NCBI GenBank assembly: GCA_910587205.1
Contig: CAJULZ010000066.1
Span: 1 to 15,673, forward strand
DNA length: 15,673 nucleotides
Reading direction: 5' to 3'
From: an uncultured Oscillospiraceae bacterium
GTDB taxonomy: Bacteria > Bacillota > Clostridia > Oscillospirales > Oscillospiraceae
Shown here: in pieces, positions 6,489 through 13,616 of the stretch
Position numbering within the stretch: position 1 is the first letter of the stretch
How the letters are laid out: each line of letters opens with the position of its first letter
Notes under the pieces: model-generated
The model's database searches: none
Told to the model about the DNA's origin: nothing
Seen by the model: only the letters and a program-made list of their open reading frames with translations
Position numbers and translations under genes: made by a program

Positions 6489-8273
6489 GTGAGGAAGAAA
6501 CTTCTGTCTCAGGCGCCCCCGCAGACGAGAGGGATCCTGCCCGACGCCATCGTGCTCGCGGCGCTGATGCTGGCGGGGCTTTTCCTGCCGGTGGTATGCT
6601 ACACCTACAACTCCACGGTGTATAACCTGCACGGCTACCGGTTCCTGACCGGCGCCTCCATCGCCGGGGGAACTGTGGCCGTCCGGCCCAATGCGCTTAT
6701 GATTATTGTGGCGGTGTGCGCCGCTGCGGCCATCATACTGGCGCTGCTGGCCGGAAAGGTGGGCCGCAGGACGGCGGGGATTGCGCTGCTGGCGGCTGCG
6801 GTGGTGGCTGCGGCCGCGGCCATCGTATTTTCCATGACGGTGGAGGGCGCGCTGAGTGCGGCGGGGGCCCGCCGGGTGGGCGTGCTCTGGGGGCACCTGG
6901 TTCCCATAGCCGCCGCGGCGCTGCTGTTTATGCGGGGGCTGCACATCCTGCACCAGGAAGGGCTGCTGCCCGCCACCTTTGACATCGCCGGCTTCGCGGT
7001 GATGGCCGTGATGTCGCTGGCCGCGCCCTTTGCCACATACACGTACAAGCGCGTCTCCCACCCCTTTACCGGTTTCGACCTGATGACCCGGAAGGAGGTC
7101 GCTGAAGGGACGCTGACTCAGCTCAGCCTGTTGCCCTACGTGATTGCGGTCTGCGCCCTAGCTCTGGTGGTGCTGGCTGTCCGGCCGCTGGCGCGGCGGC
7201 GCGTCACCGCTGTGCTGATGCTGATCTGCTCCGCGGCGGTGATCGTGTGCATGGTGGCGGCGACGGTCTCGCTGAAGGGGACGCTCAGCGCCGCCAAGGA
7301 GGCGCAGACGACGTTTGGCACAGCGCTGCCTATCCTGTTCGGCGCGGTGATTTTTGCCCGGACGCTCCATCTTCTTTACCAGGAGAAGGTGCTCAGCGCG
7401 CTGGATTTCATGATGGTGCCCGGGCTGGTGTACCTGCTGATCAACAATTATCTGCCTATGGTGGGCATATCCCTGGCGTTCAAAAAGATTGACTACTCCC
7501 TGGGAATCTGGGAGAGCCCGTGGGTGGGGCTGGACAACTTTAAATACCTGTTCAGCACCGAGACGGCCTGGATTATCACCCGGAACACCCTGCTCTATAA
7601 CCTGGCGTTCATCGTGATCGGCATATTCACCGGCATGGTGGTGGGCATCTGCCTGGCCTCTGTCACCAAGAAAATTGTGCAGAGCTTTTACCAGACTTCC
7701 ATCCTGCTGCCTCAGCTGATCTCCATGATTGTGGTGGCTTACATTGTGTTTGCCTTCCTGTCCAATGAGGCGGGCTTCATCAACAAGGCAATCCTGGGCA
7801 AGGGGAACGAGATCAACTTCTACGGGACGGAAAAGGTCTGGCCGTTCCTGCTGGCGTTTGTGCACAACTGGAAGCAGGTAGGCTATAACTCGGTGATTTT
7901 CCTGTCCTCCATCGTGGGCATTGACCGTGGGCTGTACGAAGCGGCCATGGTGGACGGGTGCAGCCCCTGGCAGCAGATCACCAAGATCACCATCCCCCAG
8001 CTCAAGCCAACCATCATCACCCTGACCCTGCTTCAGGTGGGCCGCGTATTCTATTCCGACTTCGGCCTGTTCTACCAGGTGCCCATGGATTCCGGCGCGC
8101 TGTACAACGTAACCAACACCATCGACACCTATGTCTACCGGAGCATGATGGTGCTGAACAACATCTCCTCCGCGTCGGCGGCCAGCGCGTTCCAGTCCGT
8201 GTGCGGGTTCCTGCTGGTGTTTACCGTGAACATGATTGTCCGGAAGCTGGACCGGGACAACGCGCTGTTTTAA
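6489..8273 (+). CDS. ABC sugar permease with duplicated N-terminal membrane module
   Basis: A 594-residue membrane protein. Residues about 306-594 are a full LplB-type permease of the binding-protein-dependent sugar family: V-P-G-L-V-Y-L-L-I-N-N-Y-L-P-M at the start, W-V-G-L-D-N-F, and the ATPase-coupling EAA loop E-A-A-M-V-D-G at 484-490. Such permeases normally have about 300 residues. Here about 305 extra residues precede it, forming two tandem modules (about 19-160 and 165-304), each with about four helices, a Y-T-Y box (38-40 and 184-186) and an R-x-L-H-x-L-x-Q-E box (149-157 and 291-299). The start is GTG at 6489, with GTGAGGG upstream; the ATG two bases earlier runs straight into TGA. 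It should pair with the permease encoded downstream. Confidence 0.9.
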   Translation: MRKKLLSQAPPQTRGILPDAIVLAALMLAGLFLPVVCYTYNSTVYNLHGYRFLTGASIAGGTVAVRPNALMIIVAVCAAAAIILALLAGKVGRRTAGIALLAAAVVAAAAAIVFSMTVEGALSAAGARRVGVLWGHLVPIAAAALLFMRGLHILHQEGLLPATFDIAGFAVMAVMSLAAPFATYTYKRVSHPFTGFDLMTRKEVAEGTLTQLSLLPYVIAVCALALVVLAVRPLARRRVTAVLMLICSAAVIVCMVAATVSLKGTLSAAKEAQTTFGTALPILFGAVIFARTLHLLYQEKVLSALDFMMVPGLVYLLINNYLPMVGISLAFKKIDYSLGIWESPWVGLDNFKYLFSTETAWIITRNTLLYNLAFIVIGIFTGMVVGICLASVTKKIVQSFYQTSILLPQLISMIVVAYIVFAFLSNEAGFINKAILGKGNEINFYGTEKVWPFLLAFVHNWKQVGYNSVIFLSSIVGIDRGLYEAAMVDGCSPWQQITKITIPQLKPTIITLTLLQVGRVFYSDFGLFYQVPMDSGALYNVTNTIDTYVYRSMMVLNNISSASAASAFQSVCGFLLVFTVNMIVRKLDRDNALF

Positions 8274-8306
8274 CAGGGGCGGCGCGAAAGGAAAGGAGTG
8301 TGCTCT

Positions 8307-9200
8307 ATGAACACGAACGCGGTGGGCGGGACCTCCAGCCGAATCTTCCGTATCGTCGTCAACATCATCCTGATCTTCTGCACCCTCTGCGCCCTGCTGC
8401 CTTTCTGGATGCTGATCGCCTCCTCCTTTACCAGCGAGGATGCCCTGGCCCAGTTCGGCTACAGCTTTTGGCCCAAGGAGTGGTCGGTGTACGCCTACGA
8501 ATGGCTGTTCAGCACCAACGGGATGCGGGTGCTCCAGGCCTACGGCGTGACCTTATTCATCACCGTGTTCGGGACGGGGCTGAGCCTGCTCATCACGCCG
8601 CTGCTGGCCTATCCCCTGTCCCGCCGGGACTATAAGCGGGCGCGGTTTTTCACCTTCTTGGTGTTCTTCGCCATGCTGTTCAACGGCGGCGTGGTGCCCA
8701 GCTATATCATGTGGACGCAGTTTTTCCACATCAAGGACACCATCTGGGCGTGGATTTTCCCCAACCTGCTGTTCACCGGCTTCTTTGTCATCCTATATAA
8801 GAACTATTTCTCGTCCAGCATCCACCCCACCCTCATTGAAGCGGCCAAGATCGACGGCGCGGGGGAATGGCGTATCTACTTCACCATTGTGCTTCCCCTG
8901 TCCCTGCCCATTCTGGCCACGGTGGGGCTGATGACCGGCCTTGGCTACTGGAACAACTGGACCAACGGCCTGTACTATATCACGGACACCAGGCTGTATT
9001 CCCTCCAGCAATACCTGAAAAGCATCATCGACAACATCATGGCCCTGGCCAACATGGATGTGGGCAGCTCGGCGGACATGCCAAGCATCTCCATCCGCAT
9101 GGCCATCGCCGTGGTGGGTACGGTGCCTATCCTGCTGCTGTACCCCTTCTTCCAGAAGGCGTTTGTGGCGGGGATTGCCCTGGGAGGTGTGAAGGAGTGA
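8307..9200 (+). CDS. Carbohydrate ABC transporter permease (YtcP/LplC type)
   Basis: A 297-residue permease with six predicted helices, the second membrane subunit of the importer. The first helix is at about 16-40, followed by S-F-T-S-E-D-A-L. The family segment N-G-G-V-V-P-S-Y-I-M is at 126-135. The EAA coupling loop is E-A-A-K-I-D-G-A-G-E-W at 178-188, followed by F-T-I-V-L-P-L-S-L-P. The length is normal, unlike the first permease. ATG 8307 is preferred over the in-frame GTG at 8298, because AAAGGAG (8292-8298) lies 8 nt upstream of the ATG and overlaps the GTG. It lies 33 nt after the first permease gene and is surely co-transcribed. No ATPase gene is present in the cluster. Confidence 0.93.
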   Translation: MNTNAVGGTSSRIFRIVVNIILIFCTLCALLPFWMLIASSFTSEDALAQFGYSFWPKEWSVYAYEWLFSTNGMRVLQAYGVTLFITVFGTGLSLLITPLLAYPLSRRDYKRARFFTFLVFFAMLFNGGVVPSYIMWTQFFHIKDTIWAWIFPNLLFTGFFVILYKNYFSSSIHPTLIEAAKIDGAGEWRIYFTIVLPLSLPILATVGLMTGLGYWNNWTNGLYYITDTRLYSLQQYLKSIIDNIMALANMDVGSSADMPSISIRMAIAVVGTVPILLLYPFFQKAFVAGIALGGVKE

Positions 9201-9206
9201 CACGGT

Positions 9207-9234
9207 GTATTAGCCGGGGCGGCCCGGTGGATAT
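9207..9234 (+). promoter_or_regulatory. Hairpin just upstream of the binding-protein gene
   Basis: CCGGG-GCGG-CCCGG forms a tight stem-loop (9214-9227), extended outward by weaker pairs to about 9207 and 9234. It lies between the permease stop codon and the ribosome site AAGGAGG of the binding-protein gene. It could stabilise or define the 5' end of a processed binding-protein mRNA. This role is inferred from position only. Confidence 0.4.
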
Positions 9235-9272
9235 ACAGAGAGTACCCTACAAATATTAAGGAGGAACGATCA

Positions 9273-10871
9273 ATGAAACTGAAGAAGCTGCTTGCACTGC
9301 TGCTGGCAATGGTCATGGCGCTCTCCGTTTTGAGCGGCTGCGGCCCCACCGAGCCGTCAGGGGACGGCACCCCCGCCCCCGCTTCCCAGCCCGGCGGCGA
9401 TGAGGCCGACGACCCCGACGACGAGCGGGACGACGACCCTGAGGAGGTAAAGGAGATCATCGTGGAGCTATTCACCACAACCGCGACCAGCACGGAGGTT
9501 GCGGAGGAGATTTCCGCCGCCATCAACGAGATTTCGGAGAAACTGATCAACGTCCGCGTCAACCTGCACTATAACGCTCCCGCAGACATCGGCACCCGGG
9601 TCAGCGTGGGCATTCCCGCCGGCGACCAGATGGATCTGCTCTGCTTCAACCCCGCCGGCGGCAGTACGTTCGGCACCCTGGTGGCCCAGAAGCAGGTCAT
9701 GGATATGACCCCCTATCTCCAGGAGCATGCCCCTAAGGCCCTGGAACTGACGGCCGACTATCTGGCGGCTACCACGGTGGACGGCAAGATCATGGGCATT
9801 CCCAACCTGCGTGAGCTGAACGAGAGCTTCTGGCTGACCATGAACAAGGATATCCTGGAGGAGCTGGACCTGGTGGAACAGGCCGAGGCCTGCGATAACT
9901 GGACCGCCTATGCCGAGATCATGCGCCAGGTGGTGGACAACTCCACCCTGGCCGGCATCGGCCCCAACGACGCCAACGGCTCCATCGTGGAAAACTATGC
10001 GTTCTACGTAGGCGAGGAAAAATGGAGCGACACCTTTGCCTTTGACAACCTGGGCGATCAGTACAGCTTGATCTATGTGGACGCCGAGACGGATACGGTG
10101 ATGAATTACTACTCCACCCAGGAGTATAAGAACGCCGTCACCATGGCCCACCAGTGGTATGTGGACGGCCTGGTCTATAAGGATTCCGCCATCACCGAGC
10201 AGACCCGCGACGCCCAGCTGTCCGGCAACCTGTCCTTCAGCATCTCCGGCCAGGGCGGCCCCTCCACCCCGGTGAACAAGGCGTCCTCCACCGGCCACAG
10301 CGTGATCTGCAAGGAGCTGGGCACCCCCGTCATCTCCAGCAGCAACTTGGTCAAGTTCGGCTACTGCATGCCCGTCACCTGCAAGGAGCCCGAGGCGGCG
10401 GCAAAGTTCCTGGAGTTGATGTACACCAACGCCGACGTGATGAACATCCTGTTGTGGGGCATCGAGGGCAAGGACTGGGTGCTCAATGAAAACGGCGAGG
10501 CCTGCTACCCTGAGGGTGTGGACGGCGGCAGCGCCCGCTACCACAAGAACGAGGACTTCTTCCCCAACTGCTACATCGCCTATCCCTGGGAAGGCATGGG
10601 CGGCGATTACCGTGACGTCTCCTTTGAAAAATTGCAGAACACCCCGGTGTCCAAGTACGTGGGCCTGTCGGTGGACACTTCCTCCATCGCCGACCAGATC
10701 ACCGCCTGCTTTAACGTCTCCAAGCAGTACCGCGCGGTGCTCAACTGCGGGCAGGCCGACCCCGCCACGGAGCTGCCCAAATTCCTGGCGGCGCTGGAGG
10801 AGGCCGGTGTGCAGGACATCATCGACTGCTACCAGACCCAGCTGAACGACTGGCTGGCCGCGAACGGCTGA
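9273..10871 (+). CDS. Extracellular solute-binding lipoprotein of the sugar ABC importer
   Basis: A 532-residue lipoprotein that should capture the substrate outside the cell and deliver it to the two permeases. The signal peptide has a basic start (K-L-K-K), a hydrophobic core and the lipobox L-S-G-C, with the lipidated cysteine at residue 23. A Pro/Gly/Ser-rich tether and then a strongly acidic stretch (about 46-63, Asp/Glu-rich) precede the binding domain. The size and segments such as S-F-W-L-T-M-N-K-D-I-L-E-E-L and L-L-W-G-I-E-G-K-D-W fit the LplA-like, family-1 large binding proteins, possibly with a DUF3502-type C-terminal region. ATG 9273 has an excellent AAGGAGGAACG ribosome site. 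The ligand cannot be read from sequence. Confidence 0.93.
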   Translation: MKLKKLLALLLAMVMALSVLSGCGPTEPSGDGTPAPASQPGGDEADDPDDERDDDPEEVKEIIVELFTTTATSTEVAEEISAAINEISEKLINVRVNLHYNAPADIGTRVSVGIPAGDQMDLLCFNPAGGSTFGTLVAQKQVMDMTPYLQEHAPKALELTADYLAATTVDGKIMGIPNLRELNESFWLTMNKDILEELDLVEQAEACDNWTAYAEIMRQVVDNSTLAGIGPNDANGSIVENYAFYVGEEKWSDTFAFDNLGDQYSLIYVDAETDTVMNYYSTQEYKNAVTMAHQWYVDGLVYKDSAITEQTRDAQLSGNLSFSISGQGGPSTPVNKASSTGHSVICKELGTPVISSSNLVKFGYCMPVTCKEPEAAAKFLELMYTNADVMNILLWGIEGKDWVLNENGEACYPEGVDGGSARYHKNEDFFPNCYIAYPWEGMGGDYRDVSFEKLQNTPVSKYVGLSVDTSSIADQITACFNVSKQYRAVLNCGQADPATELPKFLAALEEAGVQDIIDCYQTQLNDWLAANG

Positions 10872-10904
10872 CCGCCCGGCGCGACAGTTTTTACAGGAAA
10901 TGCA

Positions 10905-10935
10905 CCAGGCGGCGGGTTCTGATCCCGCCGCCTGG
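10905..10935 (+). promoter_or_regulatory. Strong hairpin after the binding-protein gene
   Basis: A perfect 12-bp GC-rich stem (10905-10916 with 10924-10935) has a 7-nt loop and is followed by GATTTGATG. The T run is too weak for an efficient terminator. It lies 34 nt after the binding-protein stop codon, so it probably blocks 3' exonucleases or causes partial termination, keeping binding-protein mRNA above that of the downstream enzymes. Confidence 0.6.
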
Positions 10936-10975
10936 GATTTGATGCGGGCGGGAAGCGCCCGACCCACACCCGCCC

Positions 10976-10995
10976 GGCCGGGCCGGGCCGGGCCG
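10976..10995. repeat. Tandem GGCCG repeat (four copies)
   Basis: Four perfect tandem copies of GGCCG lie in the leader of the first beta-propeller gene, ending about 20 nt before its start codon. The tract can form GC-rich structure close to the ribosome site and is prone to slippage. It is not in a coding region if the start is ATG 11017. Confidence 0.8.
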
Positions 10996-11016
10996 ACGAA
11001 AGAAGGGAAGGAAGCT

Positions 11017-12099
11017 ATGGAAGTCATGCACTGCGGCGACAGCCGCGCGGAGCGGCAGAAGGTGTTCCTCGAGACAGAGGACGGCCGGTTCCGTTACCAG
11101 CTGTTCATGGACTATGCGAAGGGCCTGCCGGAGGAGTACAAGCTGGTCCCCCTTATGGGGAATATCTCCGGAGGCTGCGTGGACAAGGACGACAATCTAT
11201 ACTGCGGTCTGCGGGGAGGCAGCTTTATGAGCCCCGAGCCCCGGACGTGCCTGATCAAGCTGGACCCGGAGGGGAACTACCTGGGCCACATCGGGGACGG
11301 TCTGCTGGGGCACCTCCATTTCTTCGAGTGCACGGATCACGGCACCATAGTGCTGGTGCAGACCAACGACGACTACGCCATTGAGATGACCATGGATGGG
11401 AAGGAAATCGTCCGCACGTTCGGCGAGAAGGGGAAGCCCAGCGACAGCGGCAGGGACAGCGACCGTATTTATAACCTCACCCGTATCCATAAGGGGATTT
11501 TTGCCACCGAACCGTTCCTGGGCAATAACGGCGGCTCCTACGCCCAGTACCTGAACTTCCAGGGCTCCAAGCTGGCGGGACCGTTCAACAAGCCTACCGA
11601 CGTGGACGTTGACTCCAAGGGGAACTATTATTTTACCGACGGTTACGGCAATGTGGCGGTCCACAAGTTCGACCGGGACGGCAGGTACATCAAGACTTGG
11701 GGCGGCGTGGGCGTGTTTGACCCGGACACCGACACGCCGGGCAGATTCCTGGTTCCCCACTCCCTTTGCGTGGACGTCAACGACAACATCTGGGTGTGCG
11801 ACCGGGAGAAGGACGCCGTCCATGTGTTTGACGCAGAGGGCGGGCTTCTGGCTTATTGCAGCAACAACATGGGCCAGCCCTCCGGCGTGGACACCGACGG
11901 GCAGTATATCTATGTGGTGGGCCGGGGCGGATATCTCACCATCTTTGACCTTGCGTTTCACGTGGTTGGGGAGCTGGGCTTTTTCAACGGGAATCTCCGC
12001 GGGCACCATTTGGCCGCCGACAGCAGGGGGAACCTCTACCTGTTCCCAACCCACGCCAATTTTGAGCACCAGATTATCGCCCTGAAACGGGTTAATTAA
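11017..12099 (+). CDS. PAL-like six-bladed beta-propeller protein, copy 1
   Basis: A 360-residue protein with NHL-type beta-propeller repeats and no signal peptide, so probably cytoplasmic. It resembles the catalytic core of peptidyl-alpha-hydroxyglycine alpha-amidating lyase (PAL). The segment K-P-T-D-V-D-V then T-D-G-Y-G-N corresponds to PAL Q-P-T-D-V-A-V and S-D-G-Y-C-N; L-V-P-H-S-L and C-D-R-E-K follow in the same order. The likely zinc ligands are His101, His248 and His330; other active-site residues are Arg66, Tyr210 and Arg263. PAL cleaves a carbinolamide N-C bond; the bacterial substrate here is unknown. A start at 10900 is open but would add a Pro/Gly-rich tail read through the hairpin and the GGCCG repeats. 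ATG 11017 has a GAAGGGAAGGA ribosome site. A paralogue lies at 13617. Confidence 0.82.
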   Translation: MEVMHCGDSRAERQKVFLETEDGRFRYQLFMDYAKGLPEEYKLVPLMGNISGGCVDKDDNLYCGLRGGSFMSPEPRTCLIKLDPEGNYLGHIGDGLLGHLHFFECTDHGTIVLVQTNDDYAIEMTMDGKEIVRTFGEKGKPSDSGRDSDRIYNLTRIHKGIFATEPFLGNNGGSYAQYLNFQGSKLAGPFNKPTDVDVDSKGNYYFTDGYGNVAVHKFDRDGRYIKTWGGVGVFDPDTDTPGRFLVPHSLCVDVNDNIWVCDREKDAVHVFDAEGGLLAYCSNNMGQPSGVDTDGQYIYVVGRGGYLTIFDLAFHVVGELGFFNGNLRGHHLAADSRGNLYLFPTHANFEHQIIALKRVN

Positions 12100-12115
12100 A
12101 AGGAGGCCACCACAC

Positions 12116-12586
12116 ATGATTTTTTCCAGCCTGAAAACAGACGACGGGTTCCAGGCATATCCCGCGGCCATCCGCCGCGCCCTGGAATACGTGAAGTCCA
12201 CCGACATCGAGGCCCTGGAGCCGGGCGATTACCCCATCGACGGGGAGATGCTTTACGCCAAGGTGTTCGACCTGACCACCCTCCCGGTGGAGGAGACCCA
12301 TCCGGAAATCCACCACAACTACATCGATGTGCAGTATTGGCCCTCCGGCAGCGAGCGGTTCGGCATTGCCCCCTATCTGGGCGGCGGCAAGGTGGTGGAG
12401 GCCCGGGAGGCCGCCGACACTTATTTCCTGGAGTCGGCGCCGGATGAGAGCTTTGTCACGGCGCGGCCGGGCTGCTTCGCCGTGTTCTTCCCCTGGGACG
12501 CCCACCGCCCCGGCACTGTGCTGGATGGTCCGGCCACCTTCCGCAAGTGCGTGGTCAAGGTGCACATGGATCTGCTCAAGGGCTGA
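12116..12586 (+). CDS. YhcH/YjgK/YiaL (DUF386) family protein
   Basis: A 156-residue cupin-like protein of the YhcH/YjgK/YiaL family, also related to the small subunit EbgC of evolved beta-galactosidase. Family members are associated with sialic acid and uncommon sugar catabolism, probably as sugar anomerases or isomerases. Candidate metal and active-site residues are visible in E-E-T-H-P-E-I-H-H-N-Y-I-D-V-Q (His62, Glu64, His66, His67) and F-F-P-W-D-A-H-R-P-G (His130). The length is the family norm. The start at 12116 has a strong AAAAGGAGG site that overlaps the end of the propeller gene by a few bases. Its presence argues that the imported ligand is a sugar or sugar derivative. The specific substrate is not determinable. 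Confidence 0.92.
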   Translation: MIFSSLKTDDGFQAYPAAIRRALEYVKSTDIEALEPGDYPIDGEMLYAKVFDLTTLPVEETHPEIHHNYIDVQYWPSGSERFGIAPYLGGGKVVEAREAADTYFLESAPDESFVTARPGCFAVFFPWDAHRPGTVLDGPATFRKCVVKVHMDLLKG

Positions 12587-12595
12587 GGGGCGGCC

Positions 12596-13519
12596 ATGCG
12601 GATCACTGTTTTAGGCGGCGGCGCCATGGGGGCCCTTTTCGGAGGGTATCTTAGCCGGAGCGCCGACGTGACCATTGTGGACGTGAACGCCGCGCTGGTG
12701 GAGGCCATCCGGAGGGACGGCGTGTCCATCCGGGAGAAGGACGGCTCCACCACTCTGTGCCGGCCCGACGCCGTCACCAGCACGCAGGGGATGGAACCTG
12801 CCGACCTGGTCATCGTCTTTGTCAAGGCCATGTACAGCCGCGGCGCACTGGAAGCAAACCGTCATCTTATCGGGCCGGACACCTATGTGATGACGCTGCA
12901 AAACGGCTCCGGCCATGAGGATACCCTGCTGGAATTCACTGACCGCGCCCATGTGCTCATCGGCACCACCCAGCACAACAGCGCCGTGGACGGCCTGGGG
13001 ATCGTCCGTCATGGGGGCAGCGGGCACACCTACTTAGGGAGTCTGGAGGGCGACCCCGCCCGGCTGCAGCCCGTTGCGGAGGTGTTCACTGCCGGAGGCC
13101 TGGAGGCCAGCGTCAGCGACCAGGTGCGCCGGTTGATCTGGGGCAAGCTGTTTACCAATGTGTCCGCCAGCGCCCTCACCGCCGTGCTCCAGTGCCCGCT
13201 GGGGTTCATCTCAGCCAACCCGGACGCGTGGGCGGTTTGCCGTGCCCTGATCCGGGAGGCGGTGGAGGCGGCCGCAGGCGAGGGGCTGGAATTTGACCTG
13301 GAGGAGACGGCGGCCGGGGTAAAGGCGGTGTGCGATAACGCCCCGGACGGCTATACCAGCATATACGCCGATCTGCGGGACGGGCGCCCCAGCGAAGTGG
13401 ACAACATCAGCGGCAGTGTGGTTCGGGCGGGCCGCCGCAGCGGCGTGCCCACGCCCACTCATGAGGCCATTGTGCACCTGATTCACGCCATGGAGGCGGG
13501 GCGGGCGGGGCGCCCTTGA
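12596..13519 (+). CDS. Ketopantoate reductase (PanE/ApbA)-family dehydrogenase
   Basis: A 307-residue NAD(P)H-dependent dehydrogenase of the 2-dehydropantoate 2-reductase family. The N-terminal Rossmann domain has G-G-G-A-M-G (7-12), V-F-V-K (74-77) and Q-N-G (102-104). The C-terminal helical domain has W-G-K-L-F-T-N with catalytic Lys184 and Asn188, Ser255 and E-V-D-N-I-S-G (267-273). Two asparagines typical of true PanE are serines here: Ser192 in S-A-L-T (usually N-P-L-T) and Ser272 in I-S-G (usually I-N-G). In this sugar operon it more likely reduces or oxidises a 2-oxo or hydroxy acid from the imported substrate than makes pantoate. It starts 9 nt after the YhcH gene, behind GAGGGG. Confidence 0.88.
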   Translation: MRITVLGGGAMGALFGGYLSRSADVTIVDVNAALVEAIRRDGVSIREKDGSTTLCRPDAVTSTQGMEPADLVIVFVKAMYSRGALEANRHLIGPDTYVMTLQNGSGHEDTLLEFTDRAHVLIGTTQHNSAVDGLGIVRHGGSGHTYLGSLEGDPARLQPVAEVFTAGGLEASVSDQVRRLIWGKLFTNVSASALTAVLQCPLGFISANPDAWAVCRALIREAVEAAAGEGLEFDLEETAAGVKAVCDNAPDGYTSIYADLRDGRPSEVDNISGSVVRAGRRSGVPTPTHEAIVHLIHAMEAGRAGRP

Positions 13520-13616
13520 ACTCGGCGCGGCCGCGCTCCCGCCCCGATATGGGGGGCATTTCATATCCTGGGCCGTGAGGCTGGGGTATAGACCAGAGGA
13601 AAAGGAGCGGTTCTGT

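Noticed and set aside
6487..6492. ATGTGA start-stop mini-ORF overlapping the GTG start of the large permease
   Set aside because: It could act as a translational brake, but a single ATG-TGA overlap is common by chance and nothing else supports it.
10900..11016. Longer N-terminus of the first propeller protein
   Set aside because: It would be translated from the 12-bp hairpin and the GGCCG repeat, is Pro/Gly/Arg-rich and has no ribosome site; the paralogue also starts at the equivalent of ATG 11017.
9468..11027. 519-codon open frame antisense to the binding-protein gene
   Set aside because: It lies opposite a clear lipoprotein gene, has no recognisable domain, and such long antisense frames arise from the strong third-position GC bias. 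The same applies to the long minus-strand frames opposite the permease and propeller genes and the plus-strand frame opposite DUF362.
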